DNA of 64,000 nt from Hydra vulgaris (GCF_038396675.1 NC_088934.1:5990501-6054500); one strand, 5' to 3'; numbered from the stretch's first letter, positions 48,451-58,242 are shown. Made by a program: numbers and translations. Notes: generated from the letters alone by a model not told the origin.

Positions 48451-50720
48451 TAGGGATATACTTTTTTGCAACCTACTAGGCCTGTATCGTAATTCAATGA
48501 ACTTTTATGTAAAAAGAACGAATAGATGTTTCATTTTGACATATTTTGAAAAAAGGTCACCCCAAACCCAAAAAATCGAATTTTCAATAGGTACACTTTT
48601 GTACAGTAAATGAATATTAAAGGCTGAAGATGTTGTAAGAGTCATACTCCTGTTGTTATTTTATTTATTTATGCAACATGTACTGTGATATAACAAAAAA
48701 CATTATGTGATATATAATTATACAAGTATTACAAAATTAACAGTATCAAAGCGTCTAGTACAACAATATACATAACTGTCTGTGTCTATAGGCCTACTGT
48801 GTTTAGTACATGGGTCACATGATGCTCACGTCTCATAAAGAGTCTAGCGCTTATTACTTAGAATGAATCGAAGTTGCAGTTTGTCTTTCTTTCTGCAGGA
48901 AGCATACAGGTCTTGCATCACCTTGATTGCACGTTCAGCTATCTGATTACTTCGTGGTATGTCGATGACGGATGGCTCTTTCTTCCAGTGATTTTTGAAT
49001 GACTGCAATGCCTTTTTGTAAGGCTTCAATACATCAGGAAATTCTTGAAGTCATTGTCATTGTACTTTTGACTACTAAACCAATGTTCTGCCCACTCATA
49101 TGAAATGAACCTGCAAACCTTCTCCAAATTCTTTCTTGCTTCAGGCATAAGAATGAACGCCAGAATGGCGAGAATGGCTCTTGAGTTCCATCTGGCATTG
49201 CTCATATTAGGAATGTTCTGAGAGTGAATCAGAGGGAAGTTTCTTTGTTCTTCATAGAACCTAAACACTCTTGTTAAATGGTACAAAAACTTCATATCGT
49301 CTCTCTACCCTGATTTATCAAGAATTTCTACAGTTCCATTCACAAACTTATCCTTCAGTTCATCATACTTATTCAACAGTTCAGACACAAATGGGTATTC
49401 AATGTTTGGAGATTTGGTATCACCCCCAAGTTCTTGTTCATCACCAGACGGAGAATCCTGTCTAGTACGTGATGCTGACAACCGATAAATTGTGGTATTG
49501 TGACACCCTTTAATTTAAACATACGTTGCAACTTCACAACAACTCCATTTCTCTTCCCAGTATTGACGTTTGTTGTATCAGTAAGGATCATCTTAATTGA
49601 ATTCCACAAATTGTATTCATCAATAAGTTTGGCAATTTTTTCAGCAACAGTTTCAGCTTTGCCATCTTTTAAACGCAGTGCATCAAGTTTCACGTCAGTT
49701 CTTTCATTCTGAAGTACAACTACCTGATATTCCTTATCATCTATTCGTTTGCCGTCAAAGTGTAAGGACCACTGTTCCATTTTAAGTTGTTGTATCATTT
49801 CTTTTTTAATTTACCTGCCTCTTTGAATATGGACTTGTAAATTGCTGATTGACTTGGAGTTGGAATATCAATACCTTGTTGTGATAATACATTGCATATT
49901 TTAGCAGCTTTCTTTGTGGAAACTCCACTTGATGTAACCATACTTACAGCAAATTTACTTTTGTAGTGCTTTCTAGTTTTTTTCTGAGTGTCCTCATCAT
50001 CGTCTTTATCACCGTCGTCGTCTTCATCATCTTCACTCTTACTTTTGCAGTTTTCAGATTCAGTACCACTGTCTGTGGTAGACAGGACTTGTGATGTGGA
50101 AGGTATTGCTGTTCCAGACTGGACTTTCCTTCTCTTGGAAGGGTGAATGGTTTCTTTACTTGCCACTTGTCCTGTTGAGTACCCCACCTGTCCTTTACTT
50201 TCTTTTTGTAGGTGGTATAGACGTTTATCTTCCGAGGATAACCACTGGCCATTCACTTTCGTGATGTCAAATAATGCATTGAGAACATCATATTTTCCAC
50301 GCTTGACACATTAATCATAGACCTTCAGCACCTTCATAAGCTTTGCTCTTATCACTTGATCAGACACACGTGGAAAATTCAGTTTATTGTCCCACAATTT
50401 TGTAATTTCCTTAGAAATTTGGTCTATTCGTTCTTTTCTTCCTTTAACATATGCTCCGAGAAACTGGTATCTTCCTACGATCTGCAATTGAAGTGGTAAA
50501 TAATGAAATAAATAGAATTAAAAAGAATCAAAGCTTAAGATTAAAACATCGGTCAAAAATGATTGTATAAAAATGGTAAATCAAATTTTTATTTTGGGGG
50601 TGACCTTTTTTTGTTGCAGAAAGCTATTTGGGCCTTTTTTCATGATTTTAGGTAAAAGTTCATCGATTTATGATACAGGAAACATTTTATTTGAAAAAAA
50701 ATTAAAAAGTCATATCCCTA
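48451..50720 (-). mobile_element. hAT-like transposon with 8-bp target duplication (unit 2 copy)
   Basis: Flanked by GTGTTTAT at 48443-48450 and 50721-50728. The transposase (48,844-50,490) is more broken than in unit 1. One-base deletions near 49,437 and 49,805 split the reading frame that is continuous at 39,348-40,301. The tail pieces 49,295-49,026 and 49,029-48,844 match unit 1. Confidence 0.88.
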
Positions 50721-50765
50721 GTGTTTATATTATATAGTTTAATAAGTTCTTTATAATATACACAG

Positions 50766-51275
50766 TTAAATGAAGTCCCTCAAGTAGGCAGGTCTGTTTT
50801 TAGTCCTTGACGACCTTCGAACGTCAGGCTGCGGTTCAGTCGATGGAGTCTCATGAATACCTGTAGCTTCTTCGATTTCATTGTTTGCTGTTTCCTCATT
50901 TGATGTAGGAGGTGTGATAGCTGCCGGTAATTCGTATGGTAAATCAAGTTGCTCATGCTGATATGCTAGTGGTTGCTCATTGGTTTTAATCAGATGTTTA
51001 CGATTACGCCGATATATTTTTCCGTACTTATCTACCACGTTGTATGATCTGGGTAATATTAGTTTTTCTTTAACTGTCACTTTTTTCCATGTTCCATCTT
51101 TTCTCATCCGGGCAGTGTCATTTGCTACGAGATTTGGGAGTTCAGATGCGTTCCGATCATAGTATTGTTTTTGATGATTTCTGGACTTGGTGATCTGACT
51201 ATAAGCATTTAAAGGAATTGCTGGTATAAGTAAATTATGGTGGACAGGTAGGGTTGTTTGCGTTCTTCTGGTCAT
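50766..51275 (-). pseudogene. Ty3 integrase C-terminal region
   Basis: Last part of pol: NHQKQYYDRNASELPNL (post-catalytic region), a GPQR-like β-rich segment RSYNVVDKYGKIYRRNRKHL, a Pro/Glu-rich spacer and a basic end RRSSRTKNRPAYLRDFI before TAA. No chromodomain is visible. It lies downstream of the integrase core with a frame change near 51,280. Confidence 0.85.
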
Positions 51276-51342
51276 GAGAAGTTAGAATGGAGAGTATTCC
51301 ATACCTGTGAGAGGCATATTGAGGTATTCTAGAAGACAAAGT

Positions 51343-51720
51343 TCAGGGTTGTCGCATTTTTTTAAGTATTTTCTTCATAATTTTCACGCCCATTTCACTG
51401 AGACCATTTGATTGGGGGTAGTTAGGACTTGATGGAGTGAAGTTGAACCCATATTCTTTTGAGAAGTTAAGGAACTCTGCACTGTTGTAGGGGTTGTTAT
51501 CGGGAATGAGAGTTGAAGGTATTCCGTGACGAGTAAAAATGGTTTTCATAAATTTGATTACAGAGACTGCCGTTTTGTCAGGAGTGACACTGTTCTCAAT
51601 AAATTTAGAAAAATAGTCTATAACAATTACATATATATACATGCAACTCATATATGTCTGATCCTACTTTACTCCACGGTAAGTCAGGAATGTGGTGTTG
51701 AATGATTTTTTCCTTTTTGT
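51343..51720 (-). pseudogene. Ty3 integrase catalytic core
   Basis: The PWSKVGSDIYEL segment (first catalytic Asp, before a frame change near 51,650) is followed by VIDYFSKFIE, IPSTLIPDNNP (second Asp) and SPNYPQSNGLSEMGVKIMKK (catalytic Glu). DDE spacing is normal. A zinc-binding CQKCLKYR segment lies upstream near 51,735. A frameshift at about 51,650 and a break before the C-terminal part make it non-functional. Confidence 0.85.
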
Positions 51721-51949
51721 TGTTATTACGGTATTTAAGGCATTTTTGGCAATTAAGTTTTAGTTTATCAATATCGCTTGTAAGCCCTGGCCAATAAACA
51801 GTGTTTCGAGCTCTAGCCTTCGTCTTCTCGGCGCCAAAGTGTGATAAATGAAGCTGTCTTAATATGAGGGGTCTCGTAGCAGTTGATATGACTATTTTAT
51901 TTTATTTTAGAATTATTCCCTCTGCTAGTTGTAAGTTGTTTTTGATGGG

Positions 51950-52471
51950 CTAATATTTATTTTCTTCACTGCAAAGTATTTGTCGGTTTCGGGGCCAACC
52001 ATAAGTTATATAGTTTGTTATTTGAGAGAGCACAGGGTCAAGTTTTGTGTCGTGCTGCAATTGCTTTAGTCTATTTGTTGATATTGACAGATTTTGAACT
52101 GAAGTGTTGACCATAACGTTGCAGTCCTCATTTAGGCTATCATCCTCGTCAAAATTGTTGAGGTGGGCACGTGATAGAGAGTCAGCAATGTGTAGATCTT
52201 TTCCTGGAACATACTTTACCACAACTTGATATTTTTGGAGTCTTATCAAAAGTCTTTGTATGCAAAGTGGTGCTTCTGACAGCGGTTTGTGCAAAATGTA
52301 TTCAACAGGTTTACGATCACTTTCTATGGAGACCTGTCGCCCATAGGTATATTGGTTGAAACGTTCACAAGCAAAAACAATTGCTAAAAGTTCTTTCTCT
52401 ATCTGGGCATATCTCTGTTCTGCTACAGTTAAACTACGAGGTGTATAGCTGATCGGGTGACCTTCTTGCAT
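51950..52471 (-). pseudogene. Ty3 RNase H domain
   Basis: GHPISYTPRSLTVAEQRYAQ, EKELLAIVFACERFNQYTYG (catalytic Glu), VSIESDRKPVEYI (Asp) and YVPGKDLHIADSLSRA (last Asp) are in the expected order for the gypsy RNase H that degrades template RNA. Confidence 0.9.
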
Positions 52472-52800
52472 AATACAGGCTCCTAATCCATGTGAAGATG
52501 CGTCTACCTGAATGTGGACATCTTTTGATGTGTGGAAGAATGAGAGTACAGGGAAAGATGAAAGAACCTATTTAATTTTTTCCACAGCACTTTTATGTTC
52601 ATGGTTCCATGACCAGAGTATGTCTTTTTTAAGCAGCTGGCGGAGGGGAGCTGTTAACTCTGACATATTTGGGATAAATTGTCGCAGATAGTTGACCATT
52701 CCTAAGAGCCGTTGCAAATCTGCTTGACATGCAGGCAATGGGTATGCAGATATGGCTTCTTATGCCTTTATGGCTGATTATATTCCCGAGATACTTGACT

Positions 52801-53358
52801 TCAGATACTCGAAATTGAATTTTTTTTGTAGGTTGAATTTAATGTTTCTATCACGAGCTCGTTGTAGAATTTGTTTGAAAATTGTATCATGCTCTGCATC
52901 TGTTTAGCTGCAATGATCAAGTCATCGTGGATAGTCAGAACATTAGGGATATCACCAAAGTTAAGTTCAATCATCTCCTGTGCAGCATCCGATGCGCATG
53001 ATATGCCGAATGGCATGCGGTTGAATTTGTATCGACCATAAGGAGTGTTAAATGTGCATAGCTCTGAAGAAGGTTCATCTAGTTTTATATGCCAATAGCA
53101 ATCAGCCATGTTAATGACAGTAAAAACTTTGTTGCCACAAAGTTTGCTACTGATTTCTTCTGTAGATGGAGTGGTTTTGTATTGTCTTAAAACAGACTTA
53201 CTTAGTTCTTTCGGATCAATACATAATCTTAAGGATCCATCTTTTTTTTCTATAATGACCATTGAGTGTACCCAAGTTGTCGGTTTAGAAATTTTTGAGA
53301 TAACTGTGGCTTTTACAAAACGGTCAAGTGTGCTTTTAAGTTTAGGTAGGACAATCAT
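52801..53358 (-). pseudogene. Ty3 reverse transcriptase
   Basis: Contains PTTWVHSMVIIEKKDGSLRL, CIDPKELSKSV, KVFTVINMADCYWHIKLDE (first Asp box), YGRYKFNRMPFGISCASD and VLTIHDDLII, where IHDD stands for the YxDD box of active gypsy RTs. It breaks after FNKFYNE. Remaining palm and thumb sequence continues in other frames to about 52,480, with stops near 52,570 and 52,760. Confidence 0.9.
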
Positions 53359-53404
53359 TGGTACTTTCCTTGGTGCATGAATGACTGGGATTGCATTTTT
53401 AGCA

Positions 53405-53770
53405 ACTGCGATATGATAGTTTCATTTAACTAAACCAAGGCCGGTAAAAACGTCACCATAATGTTTAAAATATTAGCTTTATCAATTTCAACATCGTTAA
53501 TGTTTAGTATTTCAATAGATTTGCAGGAACTTAGACCAAGAAGTGGTTTTACATCAGAAAGAGATACAACAATAAATTGGCACACTCGTGAAATGTTATT
53601 CATTTTAACAGTCAGATTGCAATTTCCAAGTACAGGAATATCGTTTCCACCATATGATTTTAGTCTAATTATTGTTTTTTTGAGAGGAGGCTTTCCAGGA
53701 ATAGAGTTGTAGACATTGTATGGAATGACGTTACATTGGGCTCCAGTATTTAATTTAAATGTTATATTTT
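53405..53770 (-). pseudogene. Ty3 aspartic protease with altered active site
   Basis: An open frame with FKLNTGAQCNVIP near its start and a VSLSDVKPLLGLSSCKSI flap/end region. The active-site triad of retroviral-type proteases is D-T/S-G. Here it reads N-T-G, so the catalytic Asp is replaced by Asn (one G to A change), which should abolish activity. It ends at a TAG at about 53,417. Confidence 0.75.
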
Positions 53771-54350
53771 TTATATATTTGTTAATAAAGCGTCAGTACG
53801 TTCCATTGATGCTGCAACATGGTGAATATATAACTCTGCAACGTTGAGGTTGACTTCATTTTGATCAGCTTGGTCTATACGATTAGCATTAAAGCGATTA
53901 GTTTTGGATCGGCACATTCTAGCAAAATGGTTTAGTTTTCCACATGCAGTGCACTTTAGGCCATATGCCGGGCAAGATGAGGTAGTATGTTGTGATCCAC
54001 AGTAATAGCAAAGTTTTTGTAAATTTCTATCAATCTTTAGGGAGTTGAATTTAGTTTTGTTTCCATGTTTGTTTATAGAATCTGCCTGGATTGTATTTTC
54101 GAGTGCTTTTAGTTGTGTTTTCGATGTTTTATATGCTCTCATAATCGTTCTCTGGCAGAGTCGATACTACAGACTGCTCTGTCACGTATTAGAATTTCTT
54201 CGAGGGTTCCTAACTCGCATGTTTTAGCTTTATTTCGTAAATCAATCAAGAAGTCAGTAAATAGTCTGCTGTCTTGCACACATGTATTGAATAAATAACG
54301 TTCATATTTTATGTTTTTTTGGGCTGAAACAACATTCATAAAGGGGTATA
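53771..54350 (-). pseudogene. Ty3 gag, C-terminal half with two zinc knuckles
   Basis: 54350-54139 has the capsid-like QKNIKYERYLFNTCVQDS and LRNKAKTCELGTLEEILIRDR segment. After a one-base shift near 54,140, 54130-53771 carries two CCHC knuckles (CYYCGSQHTTSSC and CTACGKLNHFARMC), which bind genomic RNA. The N-terminal half of capsid is missing at the junction with the virus-like region. Confidence 0.8.
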
Positions 54351-54442
54351 AAAAAAGAAAAAAAAGAAAAAAAATAAGGAATAAAAAAAACACAAAAAAT
54401 GGGATAAAATATATATATTTCTAAATAAAAAATACAAAAGTT

Positions 54443-54708
54443 ACTTTTTTTTTTTTGAAGGTGACAACTTTGGCATACGCCACATTGCTTTATGCAAAAG
54501 TAGCGTTGGTTTATCGTCAGCGAGTGTGCCAATGAATGTTGCTGTAGTTTGAAATAGTAGGAATACATGGCTGTAAAAAAAATAGGATTAATAAATAAAA
54601 AATTTAATGATAAAAAAAAAAAGAAAAAAAAACAGAAAAAAATATACCTTTCATTTGTTTTCTAACTTTTTTGTTGGGTTTTCTGTTGCTGTATCCACTT
54701 GTTTTCAT
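54443..54708 (-). CDS. Small spliced basic protein, function unknown
   Basis: Exon 1 (54708-54648) starts MKTSGYSNRKPNKKVRK, strongly basic. A donor GTATATT follows at 54647, and an acceptor TTTTTTACAG ends at 54571. The continuing exon (54570 leftwards) has two open frames: one matching exon 1 phase, and another ending HKAMWRMPKLSPSKKKK then TAA near 54,443, which looks more protein-like but is out of phase. One base may therefore be missing. The acceptor TATTTATAG (54725) lies just upstream of the ATG. Product unknown; possibly nuclear given the basic start. Confidence 0.4.
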
Positions 54709-54724
54709 TTTTTTATTAGTTTGG

Positions 54725-54961
54725 CTATAAATATATAATATTATTTTTATAATGTACAAAATTGTTTTCACAAACATAATAATATTGATCAACTGACCAT
54801 TGAGCATATTTCATAACACAATTATAAAAAAATTGAACATTATTATCATTAATATAAGGATTAAAATAGTGTGTTCTAAATAAACGGTGTAAATAAAATA
54901 TAATTCTTCTATGTATCCAAAAAAATAAATTATGATCGTTTAAAAAAGTTAATTTATAACT
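54725..54961 (-). CDS. Possible 3' exon of an unassigned viral gene
   Basis: After an acceptor TTTATATTAG (ending 54,962) a 79-codon open segment runs to TAG, with NDHNLFFWIHRRIIFYLH and MKYAQWSVDQYYYVCENN. No upstream exon with matching phase was identified; it could belong to the DED gene by alternative splicing. Aromatic-rich, no domain recognised. Confidence 0.35.
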   Translation of the reverse strand, partial: SYKLTFLNDHNLFFWIHRRIIFYLHRLFRTHYFNPYINDNNVQFFYNCVMKYAQWSVDQYYYVCENNFVHYKNNIIYL

Positions 54962-55031
54962 AATATAAAAAAATTCTTGGTTTTACTATACAAGTAAAAA
55001 AACTATGAATTGATTCCCAAAAAAAAAAAGT

Positions 55032-55481
55032 TTAGATGAATTCTGGTTCTTGGGCACATTCAGGTGCTTCAGCTGGTTCTGGTATATGATTATAAAAATG
55101 AAATAGTTCTTCTTGTTTGGCTTCGATGACTGCACTTGGATATACTGCGTTCGGTGGTGAATAAATAGGTGGTAGATTTTTAATAATGCTTTCTTCATAA
55201 GTCGGTAGACGTGGTATTTTATTTTTATATTTGTTAAAAATATCATTTCGATGAATTACTTTACACATGTTGAGTAAAAATTCCAATTTACTTTCTAAGC
55301 TTTCATGAATATTTCCATTATAATCTTCTATGGCATTATCTTTGATATACTCTACAAGATCGTATGCGTTTTTTAATTTTTGTTTGATACCATGTGGAAG
55401 TATTAACACAAATCTAATACTTCTAACGTTTTCAAAAGTGAGCTCATCAGTTATTTGTCTGAAAACTTCCATTGCATTCAT
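55032..55481 (-). CDS. Death-effector-domain-like protein with PPxY tail
   Basis: 149 codons from ATG 55481, chosen because it follows an acceptor-like TTTTTTTAG (55498) and an ACTAATAAAAAA leader. Residues about 4-85 have the pattern of a DED: VFRQITDELTFENVRSIRFV, LKNAYDLVEYIKDN and LEFLLNMCKVIHRNDIFNKY, with the final R-x-D-(I/L) typical of DEDs. DEDs pair with FADD/caspase-8-type proteins. The tail holds LPTYEES and LPPIYSPP, the latter a perfect PPxY motif that in other viruses recruits NEDD4-type ligases, then a Glu/Pro-rich end. Function (blocking or hijacking death-receptor signalling) is inference. The frame is intact. Confidence 0.6.
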   Translation of the reverse strand: MNAMEVFRQITDELTFENVRSIRFVLILPHGIKQKLKNAYDLVEYIKDNAIEDYNGNIHESLESKLEFLLNMCKVIHRNDIFNKYKNKIPRLPTYEESIIKNLPPIYSPPNAVYPSAVIEAKQEELFHFYNHIPEPAEAPECAQEPEFI

Positions 55482-55596
55482 TTTTTTATTAGTTAATCTA
55501 AAAAAATAATGGGTAATAATGATAGATAAAGTACAAAAAAAAACATATAAAAAAAATAGCAATGATAGAACAAATACATTTTTTACATAAAATATA

Positions 55597-56674
55597 TTAT
55601 TCAATAGTAATCATGATAAATAAATGATTATTAATAATAAATTGTTTTAGTTCTTCGTGTGAAATAAAATTGTTATAACCAACAGCTACATTATATTCAG
55701 TGGTAGGTTTATCAAAAGAACTATCGTTTAAAAGTTGAAGATAATTATTGTTGGTAGTAGTATGAGTAAAAAATTTATCTTTTCTCTCAAGGTTAAATTG
55801 ACATTTTTGGTAAAAGGCCATTTTAAAGAATCGTCCAGGTCACCTCGTAATAATTGAAAGTAAATGGCTAGTTTGTTTACGTCGGTACTTCGAGTATAAA
55901 CTTTTATACGATAACGATAACCTTCTGATGTGTACACGGGTTCTGTATAAAATGGTTCATCTGATAATAGCCTGAGATTCATTTGATCAAGTTTGATGAT
56001 TTGCGTGTCGTTAAAGATGTGTTGTATTACCTTTACTTCTTTAGGTTGTTGAATTGATTTTTTTAAAGCTAAGAATTCTGTGCTATTTTCTTGTAGGATT
56101 TGATAAAGTTTTGTTATTTCTTGTTTGAGATGTTCTGTATCTTGTTGATTTGCTAAAACCATCATGTTGTCATAAAAGAGACTTTTTAATTCTGCCATTT
56201 CTTTGTTCATTTCTGCTAGGGTTTGATGAAGTTTGACATTTTCTTCTTTTAGATTTTTAATTTCTTGGTCTTTTTCTTTAGAGTCAACTATTTGTTTAGT
56301 TGTAATTTCTTGAAGACTCTTCATTCTATTCATGATTTGATTAATAGAAAGATTCAAAATTTAAATTTTTCTTTTCTTCTTGAATTATTTGGTTCAAATT
56401 ACGATTTTGTTGTTCTTTATAATATCGTAAGCAGATGACAGAGTGTTCATAATAATCTTGATCATCGACTTTGGTATTACAAAAAAAACATATTTTTTTG
56501 TATATCTAGAAATTCATAATCACATTCATGGTTTAACAAATCTTGCACCTTTTTCGTACATGTAAAACATTCGTGGGAGTATTGTTCTGTAGAACAATCT
56601 GTTTGATGATTTAAAAGTTCTTCTGCACTAAATTATTTGTCACAAAAACAGCAAGGATATATGTTATCTGCCAT
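55597..56674 (-). pseudogene. TRAF-like protein: zinc fingers, coiled coil, MATH domain (broken)
   Basis: Read from ATG 56674: two Cys/His fingers (YPCCFCD..FSAEELLNHQTDC; HECFTCTKKVQDLLNHEC) and, after a one-base shift near 56,500, a third (ICFFCNTKV...YYEHSVIC). Then a coiled coil (about 56340-56050, heptads such as EIKNLKEENVKLHQTLAEM). Then a TRAF-C/MATH-type domain: EPVYTSEGYRYRIKVYTRS and YFQLLRGDLDDSLKWPF, and after another shift near 55,818 a matching end (FDKPTTEYNVAVGYNNFISH). The order zinc finger, coiled coil, MATH is that of TRAF adaptors. There is an in-frame TAA near 56,634. No RING is visible. Breaks may be decay or sequence error. Confidence 0.7.
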
Positions 56675-56758
56675 TTTTTTTATTAGTTGCTGAAAAAAAA
56701 CATTTATTTATATAAAACTATAAAAAAAAATATACATGTCTTTTTTACCATAAAAGAA

Positions 56759-56950
56759 TTAATAAATAAAATCACTCAATAAAACATATAAAAGAATTAA
56801 AATATAAATAATGTTTGTTTCAATATCTTTAATATCTTGTTCTTGTTTTTGTTTGAATATATCGTTAAAAGTTATGTTTTCAACCTCTTCAAATACGTCT
56901 CCAAAACCAGGAAACATGTCTTCATAATTTTCATTATTATTAGTTGTCAT
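56759..56950 (-). CDS. Small tail-anchored acidic protein
   Basis: 63 codons from ATG 56950, which follows TTTTTTTAGCAAACATAATA. The N-terminal 40 residues are acidic (NYEDMFPGFGDVFEEVENI). The C-terminal end NIIYILILLYVLLSDFIY is a single hydrophobic segment ending the protein, as in tail-anchored membrane proteins. No family recognised. Intact. Confidence 0.55.
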   Translation of the reverse strand: MTTNNNENYEDMFPGFGDVFEEVENITFNDIFKQKQEQDIKDIETNIIYILILLYVLLSDFIY

Positions 56951-56999
56951 TATTATGTTTGCTAAAAAAAGAAAAAAGATATATTTACAAATTAAAAAA

Positions 57000-57426
57000 T
57001 TACAAATAAAGTTCGGGTAAATTGTCCATTTTATTAATAATGTCTAAAATATATTGTTCCCAATCCATTTCATTGAAGATCTCATGAATTTCTTTTTCTA
57101 TTTCTTCCTCTTCTTTTTCCACTTCTTCTTCTAACATCCGTGATTTTAGCTCTTCAATATAATCTGATTCTTCTTCATCCATTTCTTGTACTAATTGTTC
57201 TAAATATTTTTCATGATCTTCCTCTGTTAACTCCATTTCCATTAGTTCTTCCAAATCTTGTTCTTCTTCTTTTGTCAATAACAACTCGTGGTAGCATATA
57301 GTGTCTTCATTAATATTTTCTCCATAACTAATAGAAAAAAATGTATAAAAAGTGTATAAAAAATAAAAAAAATATAAAAAAAATGAAATAGGCTTACCAT
57401 CCACATTTTTTGATATATTGTTTCAT
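57000..57426 (-). CDS. Spliced acidic coiled-coil protein
   Basis: Exon 1 is 57426-57398 (29 nt, starting at an ATG that follows TTTTTTTAGCAAACTAATA). The intron is 57397-57328 (70 nt, GTAAGC...CTATTAG) and exon 2 is 57327-57000. The phase is consistent across the join. Exon 2 encodes a very Glu-rich helical protein (KEEEQDLEELMEMELTEED, VEKEEEEIEKEIHEIFNEM), about 70% charged or helical residues, with no known domain. The short intron with strong signals shows it was expressed through the host spliceosome. Role unknown. Confidence 0.6.
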
Positions 57427-57476
57427 TTTTTTAATATATTAGTTTGCTAAAAAAATAAAAAAAAGTTACAAAAACA

Positions 57477-57791
57477 TTATTGCAATATAAAATGTGTAAT
57501 TATTTCCATAGTTATATCTATATTTTTTTCATGTTCTAATTTATTTTCTTTTGTTGAAATGTCAAGAGACCACATCCATAAAGCATCATATAAAGCACGA
57601 GCTGCTTCGACTTCGGTTCCTTTTTTTTGATATATTAAGTTTAAAAATCTCATCATTCTTTCGTTGATATTATGGTAATCACATTGTATACATTCGATTT
57701 CACGTTTTTTATAGTCAAGATATTCTGCCAAAGTTTGCCATTGTGTTTGCAAATGTGCTGCTATTTTTAGTATTAATTGCATAAAATTCAT
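57477..57791 (-). CDS. Death-domain protein 2
   Basis: 104 codons from ATG 57791, which follows TTTTTTAGCAAAAAAATA. A six-helix death-domain pattern: IAAHLQTQWQTLAEYLDYKK (W...LA..L), REIECIQCDYHNINERMMRF and EAARALYDALWMW. Conserved W and L positions match the family. Death domains assemble oligomeric signalling complexes (receptor, FADD, MyD88 type); which partner it mimics is not visible. The same frame is open upstream into death-domain protein 1, so a fused two-domain protein is possible, though the acceptor site argues for a separate start. Confidence 0.6.
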   Translation of the reverse strand: MNFMQLILKIAAHLQTQWQTLAEYLDYKKREIECIQCDYHNINERMMRFLNLIYQKKGTEVEAARALYDALWMWSLDISTKENKLEHEKNIDITMEIITHFILQ

Positions 57792-57803
57792 TATTTTTTT
57801 GCT

Positions 57804-58103
57804 AAAAAATATAAAAATTTGATATAAATAATTCAATATAAATAATTTACATTGTTGTATATTATATAAAAGTTTTTCATCTTCCCATAATGATACTACA
57901 AAATACAAATGTTTGATTGCCAACTTTTTGTTTGGTTGTGTTAATATATATAGGGTTAAAACGTTTTTTATTTTATCAAATGTTTTTATGTAATTTTTAT
58001 TGATTTTTTTTATTTCACTTCTTCTAAACTTAAATAAAAACGCCAAATGTTTCCATTCGTGATGGAGTTGTTTTGAAGTGTAATTTATTATTTCTTTAAT
58101 CAT
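57804..58103 (-). CDS. Death-domain protein 1
   Basis: ATG 58103 follows CTAGAATAAAAAA. Residues about 10-85 form a death-domain-like pattern: QLHHEWKHLAFLFKFRRSEI, KKINKNYIKTFDKIKNVLTL and LAIKHLYFVVSLWEDEKL. A possible donor TGTAAATTATT at about 57,857 would remove the linker to the next gene; without splicing the frame runs on to 57,477 through a hydrophobic linker. It is weaker than domain 2 but shares the W-x2-LA and helix-6 spacing. Confidence 0.5.
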
Positions 58104-58242
58104 TTTTTTATTCTAGTATATATAAAATAGAAATGTAGTTGCATATAAAAATATTAATGTATATAAAAAAAAAATAAAAAAAAACAACTATAAAATTTTT
58201 ATATTCTAAAAAAATATTTACAAAATTAAAAAAAAACATAAA

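Larger units (their letters stand above)
40919..50872. repeat. Tandem segmental duplication, unit 2 (9,954 bp)
   Basis: Second unit. It begins inside the hAT transposase and ends inside the Ty3 pol 3' region. Known differences from unit 1 include 33,030 A versus 42,988 G, a changed block at 48,242-48,268, one-base deletions near 48,460, 49,437 and 49,805, and a replaced stretch near 50,519. Confidence 0.97.
48354..54350 (-). mobile_element. Ty3/gypsy LTR retrotransposon, 5' truncated
   Basis: Minus-strand order from right to left: gag zinc knuckles, aspartic protease, reverse transcriptase, RNase H, integrase, pol stop, hAT insertion, polypurine tract, LTR start at 48,415. This is the Ty3/gypsy order (RNase H before integrase). 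The 5' LTR and gag N-terminus are absent: gag homology stops near 54,350 and virus-like genes begin there. The LTR is cut by transposon B. No complete LTR pair remains in the window. Confidence 0.88.

Noticed and set aside
54302..54568. 88-codon minus-strand frame read as a Cys-rich secreted protein
   Set aside because: It runs through low-complexity T/A-rich sequence into gag; only its first part is likely an exon.
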